Program-made: the position numbers and the translations under genes
Assembly (NCBI GenBank): GCA_034521495.1
Contig: JAXHMK010000017.1
Coordinates: forward strand, 1 to 64,000
Reading direction: 5' to 3'
Length of the DNA: 64,000 bases
Source of the DNA: Balneolaceae bacterium
GTDB lineage: Bacteria; Bacteroidota; Rhodothermia; Balneolales; Balneolaceae
Notes under the pieces: generated by a model
The model's database searches: none
What the model was told of the DNA's origin: nothing
Seen by the model: only the letters and a program-made list of their open reading frames with translations
Part shown: positions 9,913-19,890 of the stretch, in pieces
Layout of the letters: every line of letters begins with the position of its first letter
Position numbering within the stretch: position 1 is the first letter of the stretch

Positions 9913-12059
9913 TCATTTCATAGTGACTGCCGTGATCCATTTGTAAAAGATATCTTTAAAAACCTTCATGTATTTTTCTATATCACTTGAATCCACAGTA
10001 ACTGCTAAATCATCATTTATAAAGTGAGAACCATCATTTATCCAACCAATCAGGGATTTACATATCAACTTTTCATCACCTTCAAATTTATCAATGGCTT
10101 CCACACCATAATCTAAATTACCAAGGATGTTGAAGTAGTACTCCAAAATTCTACGCATAGTATTAAAATGGTAGCAGTATTAATATGATCAGGGTCATCC
10201 AACTCTCTCCACAATAATTCATAGGTAGTTTTTATTGGATTTTCTTTATGTTCTGTTATTCTTGATTGATTGTCATTTTTTTGGACTAACCAATAAGACT
10301 CCTCTTTCCATTTATTATACCTACTACCCCTAAATGTTACTTCCTTGAAGAAGTATACATTGTGTGTAAGTATAAAGATTTGTTTTATTCCATTTTTCCC
10401 TCTTTAGCATCACGTACAATTGTTTTAATTAAATTGCTTACCACAAAAAGAACGCTGCTGTCTAAACTTGATATTGGATCATCTATTACTACAATTTTGT
10501 TTTTTGTAATGCCTGTTTCATCTGTACTACCTTTTAAGAGTTGATAAAAATAAAGGAAAGTTATAAAGGTATATTCACCCTCGCTTAATGTCTGTCCAAC
10601 TTTTCGACCATCATTTCTTACTAATTCATAAAAACCTTTTTTATTAGCCTTTCTAAGTTGAAAATTCGTAAACCCAAAACTTCTTAGAAGTTTATTAATT
10701 TCATTTACACTATGTTGAACACTTGTTATGTTAGACTCTAATTTTTCAATTTTAATTTTTAGATTAGATAATTCACTCTCATGATTCTTTAAGCTACTTT
10801 TCAATCCTTTTAAAGCTTTTTCATGATTTGACTTCTCCTGACTGTATGACTTTAGATCAAGCTCAAGTTTATCAATGAGAAATCTCCAAATTTGTGATTT
10901 TAGAATCTTTTTTCTCGATCGATGTTGATTACAGTCTCATTATTTTCTCTTATTCTGTTATTAAATTGATCAATGATTTTAGTTATTTCCAACGAAATAT
11001 CATCAATAGAATCAATCTTAGCGGGGACACTAGGATTCTTAGTTTTATCTGCAATAATTCTAAGATTATTGTGGTTTTTTCTTCGAAAAGACTTTTTTTT
11101 CAAGAGTTCAGAAAAATCCAAAAAAGGAACTTCTTGCTTTATTATTTGGTCAATTTCTTCAAGTAATTTATTCCTTTCTAAGTGATACTCATTCCTGATT
11201 TTTCTAAAGTATCAATCTTCCTACGATAAGACTCGTCAAAAAAACTTTCAATTTCAGATCTTAGATTATCAGCAACACTCTGCTGACAGAATGGACACAC
11301 TTCATTAGAATGATCCAAATAGCCTAAACCCTCCTTTACCCAATCACTATTATTTAACTTTCTTATTAATTTCCCAATTTCTAAATCTTCTTTGCCAATA
11401 ATTTTTTCACGAAGAACTTTGCTTTGTTGTAAATCTATAAGCTTAGAGAAGTCTGAATTTTTGATTTCATTGTACCTTGATAATGATTCTGAAAACACCT
11501 GGTCACATTTTTCAATAATTTTTTGTTCTTCTAGTAAATCTGATTCATTTGTAGACTCATTCAAACATTTTTCAAAGAATGATTTTTTGCTGCCTAAATA
11601 TCCTCGGTAGGCAGGCTTGAAATGCTCCATGTATTTATCCTTAACACTCCATGCCCTCTCAATATAATTCTCTTCTTTCTCTTTGAACTCTATTTCATTT
11701 TTTTCAATATGCTCCTTAATACTTTGAATCTTTTCAGTAAGTTCATCAACTTTTCCCCTTGCATCTTCTAACTTTTGTTTTACTTCAGTTGAGTTTTTCC
11801 CAAGTGTAAAAATGCCTTTGATAGATTCACTTTGGCTAAAATTTTTTTCAACAAAGTCTTTATTATAAATTATTGTTTCAGTTGGGTTTAATGACCAATT
11901 AATACTACATTCTGAATGAGAATCACAATTATAGATTACTTTACCTATTGTAGTTTTTCCTGTACCATTTCCCCCGAATAGATAGTTAATAATGTTCGGC
12001 TCAAACGTTTCTAAATCTTTAAAAGTAGCGACGTTAGCTAATTCTATTTTTTTTATCAT
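9913..12059 (-). pseudogene. AAA_13-family ATPase (RloC/PrrC-like), frameshifted
   Basis: The ATG at 12059 starts MIKKIELANVATFKDL, with Walker A GGNGTGKTT at residues 29-37. Long coiled coils flank a CPFC zinc-hook-like pair (C255, C258). Later frames give LSEGEYTFITFLYFY (signature), IVVIDDPISSLDSS (Walker B/D-loop) and IFILTHNVYFFKEVTF. The C-terminal RRILEYYFNILGNLDY segment is typical of AAA_13 proteins. AAA_13 includes the anticodon nucleases PrrC and RloC, but I cannot place catalytic anticodon-nuclease residues, so the toxin role is only possible. Frameshifts lie near 11190, 10900, 10390 and 10160. It probably headed the locus whose SbcD-like stump follows. Confidence 0.7.
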
Positions 12060-12099
12060 TTCTCAATTGATGGATTAGTTAACCTTTTAAATAAGAAAC

Positions 12100-12360
12100 T
12101 TAATTTACCTCCAAAACCTTCGTAGCCTGCTCTCCAAACTGACTTACTACCCGGACAGCAACCTTACCACCCTTTTGCAATTCGAACGGATGGGATTTTA
12201 ACCCGTACAGGCGGTCAAAGGCTTCATCGTCAATTTCGATGCGCAGGGTGTGTTCTACTTTCTTTTTGGTGCTGCTTCGTTTTTCAAGTTTATTCAGGTC
12301 CTTTTGGATGTCTTTGAATTCGTCTCCGTCCCCTCCGCTGAAGAAGATCTGTCTACTCAT
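12100..12360 (-). pseudogene. Probable C-terminal remnant of a type III-like DNA methyltransferase
   Basis: The 86-codon frame from an ATG at 12360 ([18 protein letters not shown]) carries the tail pattern [17 protein letters not shown], then [20 protein letters not shown] and TKVLEV. This closely follows the C-terminus of site-specific methyltransferases of type III-like systems, where the last strands read roughly grIAVKVINxxGDEVMKV. No methyltransferase catalytic motifs are present. A longer start at 12405 is possible, but the ATG at 12360 has an AAGAG-like ribosome site. If the resemblance is misleading, this is simply a small unknown protein. Confidence 0.45.
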
Positions 12361-12463
12361 CTTTAATCTCTTCATAATACAATGAGTGGTCCGCCTGAGT
12401 AGCATAGTGTTTTTTCGGTTCTTCGTATGGATTATTTAAAATTGGATTCTGTTCCTTACTCAT
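12353..12463 (-). pseudogene. N-terminal stub of a type III-like restriction helicase
   Basis: An ATG at 12463 opens a 36-codon frame: [20 protein letters not shown], then [16 protein letters not shown] and a TAG. The ILN(N/S)PYEEPxxHYAT opening is characteristic of a family of large DEAD-box restriction subunits. The body is missing; the stub overlaps the methyltransferase-like tail, as a deletion joint would. Family recognition is from motif memory. Confidence 0.5.
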
Positions 12464-13751
12464 CCCTAAAACTGTACCCTGGAATAGTTGTATTGTTGAC
12501 TTTTAAAAGTACTAACGGGAAGCAATATGCAGGAAATTTAGGGGATAGCGCAATGTTTTTAAAAAACGTGAGCTTGACTTTTTAAAACGAGATGTATGCT
12601 AAAAAGTTCATGGTTGGAAAAATCAATGATTTGTGAAAATACGGTGCCAGTAGACTACTTATTGCATTAAATGCAAGAATACAACTGAATGAACTATCAG
12701 ATGAAATGGTTACAAAAATTGATATCCAGTTTTACCCGGATTTGAAGGATTGTTCAGTTAAAAGCGCTACAGGATTGATTTATTCTAAAGTGATAAATTT
12801 CATTTGTTCAGTTGAATGGAATGATTTACATTTGATTTTGTGACTTGCCATCACTTTACCATACCTCTACAAAAGAATTGCTGAAGGAGAGGGGTTAAAA
12901 GAGATTTGTTCGGGGAGAGTGCAAGTCTTTGAGATGATTTGAGTTTAAGCAACTGACGTTCTAACCGACATAGTACAACCAATGTATAAGAGTTGGACTA
13001 AAATATTCGCTTCGCATTACTCTTTAATGGAGGTCACTTTACGAACCTTATCCACAAGTGTTTATGGACAAGTAGACTCTCAAGAGACAGTACTTTTTAA
13101 TATAAATGATATTCAAAATGATATAAGGCACGAGCTGAGCTGAATTACTTCACTTCTCAAAATCTAAGTAAAAAATCTAATAATGACCTGCCTTTGGAAT
13201 ACAATTCCAGTGGAAGATGGGGAAAATCCTTATGAAATAATCAACAAGCGTTTTCGCTTCGCCTGATGGGAATTATGGAAATCAGTGCATATGCTCTACT
13301 CGAGTACTTTACAGGAAAATAACCCCGTACGCGAGATATAATTGAAGGTACAAATACGTGTTACTGGCGATCAACGTAAGCATCCCCACACTTCCATGTC
13401 CACCCTCAAAAGGACGCAGATCGGAGTTATCCGCAGTTTTGGGATCTTAGCGAGCGGTCAAGCTTCTTGGAGTGGTTGAAACGGACGATTTGCTAGAAGG
13501 TTCTCAATCATATCTTGATATACCTTTCTGACAATTAATCCACATAGGGCAGTTTTTGGAGTTTTTAAAGCTTCGGCTCGTACTGTAGATTTATTTCTTG
13601 AGGATTTATCAGAAGAGACACGAATCAGTTTAGTAACCCAAGAATCGTTCTATAGGCGACCAGATCCTAATATTCCATTATTGCAAATGGAATTACCAGA
13701 GACCCCACCATCGAATTTAGGCACTGATAGTATCGAGAAGAAAGAATAGGT
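12464..13751 (+). other. Degraded coding-like stretch, not assignable
   Basis: No frame longer than 60 codons survives, yet short forward segments look protein-like. Examples are MTCLWNTIPVEDGENPYEII near 13182-13240 and ARTVDLFLEDLSEETRISLV near 13575-13640, just before the subtilase start. The latter may be an N-terminal region of the subtilase. Nothing else recognisable was found. Confidence 0.4.
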
Positions 13752-14931
13752 GTGTGTGGAGATTACTTCCCTGAAAGCGTTGGCAAGGAACTTGAAGCCT
13801 TAGGGACAAACTCTATTGGTTACTTGTATCTTTTAGATTTTTATGAAAGTCCTTGCTCTCACGGTGAAAGAGTAGAACAAGTGGTAAAAAAAATTCTAAC
13901 TTTTTACGGTGCAGATAAACTAATCCAGAATATCAAGCGGGTAGAGTTGAGTGCTTTATATGCACCAGATCAAACGAAACAAGAAATTGAAAAATTTGCA
14001 TCTATAAAGCTTGACAAGGTCAAGGAAAAGATCTTACGAGACTACGACTCTCGACTTGGATTTGTTTCAAAATCACGCACGGATGTACCAACTCTTCTAT
14101 GCCTGGAGGCAGTTCTGTGGAGTAAGGTAAGTGATCCCAAAACTCGAAGATTATATCCTCATCTTTTTTTACTCTTAATTTTGATGCAGGTGGAGTATGG
14201 CCTCATAATTATCGATATGGCAGTAAAATTGCACTTATAAGTGCTACAGGGAAATACTCCTATGCGATTGAGCAAGATAGACGTACCCGATTCCCTCAAA
14301 GTGAATATCTACGAGTACAAGAATTATTATCAGGGGGTTATGCTTACTGGCGCTCAAGATGAAAAAGGAGCTCCATTTGGTCCCTATTCAGCTACTGGCG
14401 AGAATGTAGTTGTAGTTGCAGACGGAGTAACGTGGGACGACTGCACAGGGGAAATGGAAATGCATCTAAGGTGCGAGCCATTCGACTGCAGCGGTAGCGG
14501 CATATGCTTAATGCTTACAAAAAGCTTATTGGATAAGCAAAGGGAACACCTCTTGACAATAATTTTGTACGAAGCTATCACTCTGGCGGAAACGCAGTGG
14601 CAATACAATTCAGGGCAGATTTGCTTGTGCCAGGTATCGCCCGAATTGAAATACTTCTAGCCGATAGCCCTGTACTAATTCATCATGACGATAGTGTAAG
14701 TTATCCCAAAGTTCTCGACATAGAAATATGTTATTCTTCAATGTGCGGTGGGTTAATCGGTTTCGCTTCTGTAGATCAGGAATCTGCAACTGCTTTAGAG
14801 CTAATGGACGCAAATGGGGAGGGGTAGGAGTGGATACATTCCGATTGGTAATGGAAGTTGATGGAGTGCGTAAAAATTTTGATAACCCTACTGAATTCTT
14901 CACAACATATAAACAACTAGTAATGCCATGA
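13752..14931 (+). pseudogene. S8 (subtilisin-like) serine peptidase remnant
   Basis: Joined frames give a subtilase outline. A candidate catalytic Asp lies in MCGDYFPES, with a His in CSHGERV 33 residues later, which is normal D-H spacing for subtilisins. Then come KIALISATGKYSYAIEQD, VMLTGAQDEKGAPFGPYSA, TGENVVVVADG, and FDCSGSG where the S-G-T-S nucleophile segment is expected. The stop at 14931 overlaps the next gene's start (ATGA). Frameshifts near 14120, 14240, 14500 and 14800 disable it, and the nucleophile segment is scrambled. The family call rests on the late AxGxNVxVVAxG pattern and the D/H pair. Its role in the island is unknown. Confidence 0.5.
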
Positions 14932-15975
14932 AAAAAATTAACTGCCTGACGATAACTCTCTTTATAGTCATCCTTTTTACTGCCTGTTCCGGACCGAAAT
15001 ATACAGTGATAATGCAGGATGCAGTGAAACGAGCACTAGGACCACGACTATTTCTGAAGATAAGGGATACCAGTATTTTAGTTATCCAACTAACAATTTT
15101 GGAGTTTTGACATCCTATCGGGATCGGAATCAAGATGGAAAATTTTCTGTAGATGAAATAATATGTGCTACCTGGAGCTGTTTGGGATACATTGCTTGGA
15201 GATGACAATGACACCAATGATATACCCACTGATCCTGAAAAAATGGATGAGTTTAGTAGGGTTCGCGGATTTCGGAGGTGACGGTGGTAGCGGGAACCCT
15301 CTCAGAGAGACAACAAAAAGATCCTAGGGCATCAATTTTATTATTCCAAAAGCATTCGAGGTAATTAATGTCGATGGTGGCTTCGAAGAAAAAAGTGTAA
15401 GCAGTGTAACGCTGTCAATTGGCCGAGCTTACCCCAGAACCAGAAACGCTGAGACAGACAGTAGCTCTATTGGATGAGTAATGATGGGAGCAATGTGATG
15501 AGAGACGCATGGGCAGAAGGCTCTTAGAATCTTGTATGTACTAGCAGAGATCGTGGTAGAAAATTTCAGTGTTGAAATTGAGGTTGATAGCCGAAACAGC
15601 AACCAAGTTAGATTAACAAAATTGGACGGCTCAGAAAATCAAAGGCTTTTGGAGATGTAAAGCTCGGTGCAAATTTATCTCGCTCAGCTAACGGAAAGTA
15701 TACATTTGAATGTAACCAATCCTGTGGTCGTAGCCCGCCTGGCAGTTAAACAAGCTAGTGCCGGAGGGTTAGGAGGTGATCGAATCGAATCTACAAATAG
15801 TAAAAGGTGACCTCCCGCAAAGAAGTTGGAAGATATGGTCGAATAAGTCATAGACTAAATTCACAAAAATTAATTGTGCAAGCGGAAAGGGAGCGGCACG
15901 TACACTCTCAGTCTGCCGTTTGAATTTTATAAAATTGAAAACTTACACTCTATATCTAAGAAGCCATACGTCTAG
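14928..15975 (+). pseudogene. Lipoprotein with an EF-hand-like loop, frameshifted
   Basis: The ATG at 14928 overlaps the subtilase stop (ATGA). It begins MKKINCLTITLFIVILFTAC, a lipoprotein signal peptide with the lipobox at Cys20. After a frame change the text reads YQYFSYPTNNFGVLTSYRDR, containing the start of a canonical EF-hand loop DRNQDGKFSVDE. Further fragments include FGGDGGSGNPLRET, and a convincing C-terminus LPFEFYKIENLHSISKKPYV ends at a TAG at 15973-15975. The protein would be about 345 residues and membrane-anchored. Subtilase plus calcium-binding lipoprotein suggests a linked pair, but I do not recognise the system. Confidence 0.5.
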
Positions 15976-15989
15976 AAAGATGTTGCCAG

Positions 15990-17339
15990 CTTAATACCGT
16001 TTCACTTGCCCTTGTATAAGCAGTATAAAAGCCATCTTGCTTTGTCTCTTCTGATCACAGATCGAGATATGGATGAACAAATACTTTGTTCACTCGCCCA
16101 CCTTGTGCTTTATGGCAGGTTAAGAGCGTTTAACCATATCGCAGTCGTAGAGCATTTAAATATTTGTCATCTTGAATATTCTTTGAACTTCTTGAAATAC
16201 AGGGTTTGATTGCATTACTGCTGCATACAATTTGGATTCTTGTTCTGGATGCAATTCTCCTTTTTTAGTTAGTAAAACTTCCCAACAAAAAAGTTTTGTC
16301 ACTTCTTTTTTATTGACTCCAGAACCGAACTCAATAGTACATTCTGAAAAGTGCAGTCCTCCAAATTTCTTGACCATTTCAAATCAACATTTTTCACTAT
16401 ACCGGAATCGCCATTAAAAATAATTCCTTCATTTGTCCAGTTATTTTTATGCAGAGACACCACATCTCCTTCTTCAGATATTCTTACTATAAGGAAATCG
16501 TTCTTTTCGGATTTCCTGGTTCCACCAGTTTACATCTTTATTAGTATGACAGATGATCACAACTTTATCAAGATTGTTTGGTGTGAAACTCTGTAGACAC
16601 ATCCCTCACATGCCACCAATTTCTATTTGAATCTGGATAAATAGTGTACATCGTATTCCCATGTCTAATTTTATCTCTTATATCGGTTGCAAGTTTTAAA
16701 AACATCGCTCTTTTCATCTTGCCGCATTACCTTTGTGAGAGCACTCTCCCCAACTTTAGTTTTAAATTTATTTTGTAAATAGGAAGGGGCCAGAGCGTAT
16801 GAGATGGATTTCTCAAAGTTTGGTACAACAGGTGGTAGTTGATAGTGGTCACCTACAAAAATGATTTTATTTCTCTCATCACCCATAGTAATATATCGAA
16901 TCAAGTCTGTTAATAGAGGTGCTTCCGAAACAAATCGCCCACCGGTATCTTTATAATCTGAAATCATTGAAGATTCATCAACAACTATATGCAATGCCCA
17001 TCTTCATTTTGACTTCTTGAGATTAAACTGAACACGACCGTCATCCAATTGTTCAGGTATATATATCATTGAATGGATAGTTTGAACACTACTTCGAGTT
17101 GGTTTTATCGTATAAACCTTAGCCGCTTTACCCGTTGGAGCCGCAAGTCTGCTTTTTATATTTTTCTTTCGATGATATCTGAAATCGCCTTCATTATGGA
17201 TGTCTTCCCTGTACCGGCCGCTCCCTTAACCACCATAATTTTCCGATCATCTTCAGGATTAATGAATCTAACCAAGTCTTCAAGCACTGAGCTTTGCTCA
17301 GAATTGGGTTTAAAGTTCAGATATGTCTCCAAACTTCAT
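15990..17339 (-). pseudogene. RecD-like (AAA_30/UvrD_C_2) DNA helicase remnant
   Basis: All hallmarks occur in order across changing frames from an ATG at 17339: Walker A VVKGAAGTGKTSIMKAI near 17215, motif Ia RLAAPTGKAAKVY near 17130, Walker B VVDESSMIS near 16980, motif III IIFVGDHYQLPPV near 16850, and the C-terminal UvrD_C_2 motif TCHKAQGGRVNKVFV near 16110. A middle segment, TIEFGSGVNKKEVTKLFCWE, is also recovered. There are at least six frameshifts. RecD-like helicases of this size accompany several defence systems. It converges with the lipoprotein gene and lies directly downstream of the retron operon on the same strand. Confidence 0.7.
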
Positions 17340-17442
17340 CAAATCAACTCCTATTCAAGTGTTGACTTAATCGATAGAAAGGATTAGTGCAGTGTTTGTG
17401 CACTATTAGAATTCAATTTTATTGATTATGAGCAATTAAAAA

Positions 17443-18567
17443 TCAGCTTAAACAAATTTTCAAATATTCCATGAATTCTATAATCTCAGATGGCTTTATA
17501 TAGTTTTTGATGATTACATTATCTCCATGTGCAATTTTATTCTCGAAGATCATTGTGATATCCAAAATCTTCTAAAATAGAATTGTCGCAATTATGTCTA
17601 AATGCCAATACAAAACTGATTTTCGCTAAACTATTTGGTTTATATCGATTGTAATTATCACGTATTTCAAAGTAAGGGTAATGTTCATTATCTCCTTCGA
17701 TATGTTCTAACTTCCAAAGTTTTTCTCCTCTATCATTTCCACTAGTACCTGATACAACGCACACATAGCTACCATCTTTCTTATACACATAATCATTACG
17801 GTCAATCGATTTGTATACATCTTCTACATTAGAGGAATAATCTTCCAATATTTGGAAATACATCAAATAAGCAAAATTAAGATTTACTTGTTCACTTTTT
17901 GACTTACTTAATAATGAGAATGCAATTTTTAAATGGTTAATAGCCCTGGAATAAAAGTTTTCTAATCCACTTTTATTTGTTTCTTTTTTTAGGTGAATAC
18001 ATTTTTTATTAAATCTACGTGTATTTCAAATATTTCTCTCAAATACGAAGCATTGATGCATTCGAGAATTGTATCCTTAAAATTTTTTAGATTTTCTTTT
18101 GATTCTTTTCTATTAAAGCCATCTAAAGGTGATTCTTTAATGTCAGTAGCCATCGACACCAATATCATAGCCATCTTCGTACATTTCAAGTAATGCTTTC
18201 ATATTCCAAGCTTTGTTTGAAGCTGTGAAAACAACAACTTGGTTTCCTTTATTTTTAGTCTTTATTTTCTTAGCAATTTTTGACCCAGACAGTTTAGTTG
18301 TATTTAAGTTTTCTTCAAGATCACCCTTTAATCTTAAATCGACTAAAAACAGATCAAAATCCCCTGATTCAATCATTTTTTTGCTTGAATCAGTCAATTC
18401 TGAATAATCATAAACAGATTCATCTATTATTTGAAATTGCCCATCAATATTCTCCTCAAATATCAGTAGATAGTACTTCGCTCCAACCTTTATTAGCTTC
18501 ATCATCAATCAAAAGAATACGTTTATCACCTAAATTGATTCTAATCTCTTCGTTTAGAAGGAATCAT
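17443..18567 (-). pseudogene. Receiver-domain protein with C-terminal HEPN (RNKIAH) domain, frameshifted
   Basis: This is the last gene of the retron operon, 3 nt after the previous stop. Across frame changes the N-terminus is a complete response-regulator receiver: RILLIDDEANKGW (acidic pair), FDLFLVDLRLKG (phospho-Asp), VVVFTASNKAW (Thr) and DGYYIKESP (Lys). The remaining ~230 residues are helical and end near LRNKIAHGD, an R-x4-H motif of HEPN ribonucleases, once one extra G near 17543 is discounted. As written, the frame stops at LRE just inside that motif. Further frame changes lie near 18560, 18455, 18160 and 17990. HEPN proteins commonly cleave RNA as toxins; I infer that this is the effector, controlled by phosphorylation or by a partner. 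Confidence 0.65.
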
Positions 18568-18569
18568 CT

Positions 18570-19211
18570 TTATTGACTTCTATTAACGTATTTTTTTCGA
18601 AACAGATCGTAATTTCGTGCACGTAAAAAATTAAAGTAGAGTGAATCAAGAGATTCTAGAGTAGCATTTGGTAAATTAGAATAATTAATATTCGCTGCTT
18701 CAGCCATTCTATAAGCACCCCATTTATTAGCGATGGAATGATTTCCAATGTAGTCACTTCTATCAATATAAATTGAGTCTAAAAAGTCATTGTAAGTCTT
18801 GGCTTTAAATTCTAATCCGTCAAGTTTTTCATAGTTTTTTTGCAATTCTTCAAAATCAGAAAAAAAATATACTCCTTCAGTCAACAAAAAATTAGTGTGA
18901 GGACCTATGGATTTTGCTATATCATTCAAATTACTTTCGTCATCTGTTAAAAAAACTATAGGTACAAGTGATCGATCATTTAAATTGTGTGGAGATAGCC
19001 TAACATGTAAACTTAGTTCAATTCTTTTAATCCTTTCAGCAGACGAAGTTGGGAATGGAACTATTAGACCACCTAAATCTGCATACTTACCCAACTCATG
19101 TTCTATCCATTCTGATGGTGAAATCCCAAGTTCATCAGGAAAACCAACTGAAATAAAATTTTCAATATTTGCATTTGAATCTAAAATCAGCCACTCTTTA
19201 TTAGTTTCCAT
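18570..19211 (-). CDS. Unknown 213-aa protein of the retron operon
   Basis: The frame is intact from an ATG at 19211, about 10 nt after the preceding stop. I do not recognise a family. The middle (LVPIVFLTDDESN, then NFLLTEGVYFFSDFEELQ) has an alternating strand/helix rhythm like a receiver or Rossmann fold, without an evident phospho-acceptor set. The C-terminal third contains NHSIANKWGAYRMAEAANI and a helical tail ending at residue 213. Position between a pseudo-receiver and a receiver-HEPN gene suggests a signalling or adaptor role in the retron system (inference). Confidence 0.7.
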   Translation of the reverse strand: METNKEWLILDSNANIENFISVGFPDELGISPSEWIEHELGKYADLGGLIVPFPTSSAERIKRIELSLHVRLSPHNLNDRSLVPIVFLTDDESNLNDIAKSIGPHTNFLLTEGVYFFSDFEELQKNYEKLDGLEFKAKTYNDFLDSIYIDRSDYIGNHSIANKWGAYRMAEAANINYSNLPNATLESLDSLYFNFLRARNYDLFRKKYVNRSQ

Positions 19212-19220
19212 CCTTCTCTT

Positions 19221-19890
19221 TTAAAAGTTCCGTAATTCTTTTTTGAATTGTTTAACTCTAATTGGTTTATTATCCCAGTTTTTAACTACTTCAGAATAAT
19301 CTATTTGAGTTTGAGCGTTTCGGATAAACTCTCGAAATTGTTCCTTTGGTAAGTAACTAAGTTTTACCAATTCATCATCTTTTCGATATATCAATTTAGC
19401 TAATATTTGATCTGCTAATTTTTTTAGTCTCTCTTTGTCAGCTTTTTGGCCAAAAGCAAATATGGATAAATCCACATTTCTCGTTTTTTGAAAGTTATTA
19501 AGAAAGGGAATAAGTCTTTTATAGAATGTAGATTTCTTTAATATTCTTCTATAATCGCGGGATTATTTTTATCGAAAACGATATCATTATTTGCACCACC
19601 TGAAAAAATTACTAAAGGAATTTTTTCACCAATTGAGAAATATCCTCAATTATTTTATCAGCGTTAGTGGTTGAACCACTGATATAGTTGCCATCTTCAT
19701 CAACATCTTCAATGGATTTATGTAATAGGATACATTCAGCATCATTTAAAAAATTTAAATGCTCAATAAATGCTATATCCTTAGTTTTTGGGATTTTTGG
19801 AATAATTTTAAGGGAATATTTTTCAGTCTTTATATTCGATAAAAATCTCTCTCTTTGAGAATATTGATTATCATCAATTAAATAAATCAT
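19221..19890 (-). pseudogene. Receiver-like (pseudo-receiver) protein, frameshifted
   Basis: The ATG at 19890 overlaps the upstream stop as ATGA. It starts MIYLIDDNQYSQRERFL, the beta-1/acidic-pair start of a receiver domain. The expected phospho-Asp position reads ECILLHKSIEDV, so the acceptor appears replaced, while beta-4 PLVIFSGGAN keeps the small hydroxyl residue. A frame change near 19612 sits in a run of six A where seven restore the frame (VKKIPLVIF). A second lies near 19545. The C-terminal ~85 residues (VDLSIFAFGQKADKERLKKL onward) are helical and unassigned. I read it as a non-phosphorylatable partner of the receiver-HEPN protein. Confidence 0.6.

Noticed and set aside
10385-10804. 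Separate small ATPase gene at 10385-10804
   Set aside because: Its Walker B and signature motifs continue the AAA_13 protein starting at 12059; it is a frame-shifted segment of that gene.
9913-12059. Firm assignment of the AAA_13 ATPase as RloC or PrrC anticodon nuclease
   Set aside because: ATPase motifs and a CxxC hook are visible, but anticodon-nuclease catalytic residues could not be identified.
16006-16209. Forward 67-codon frame at the end of the lipoprotein region
   Set aside because: The opposite strand encodes the TCHKAQGG helicase motif in the same bases, so the forward frame is a shadow.
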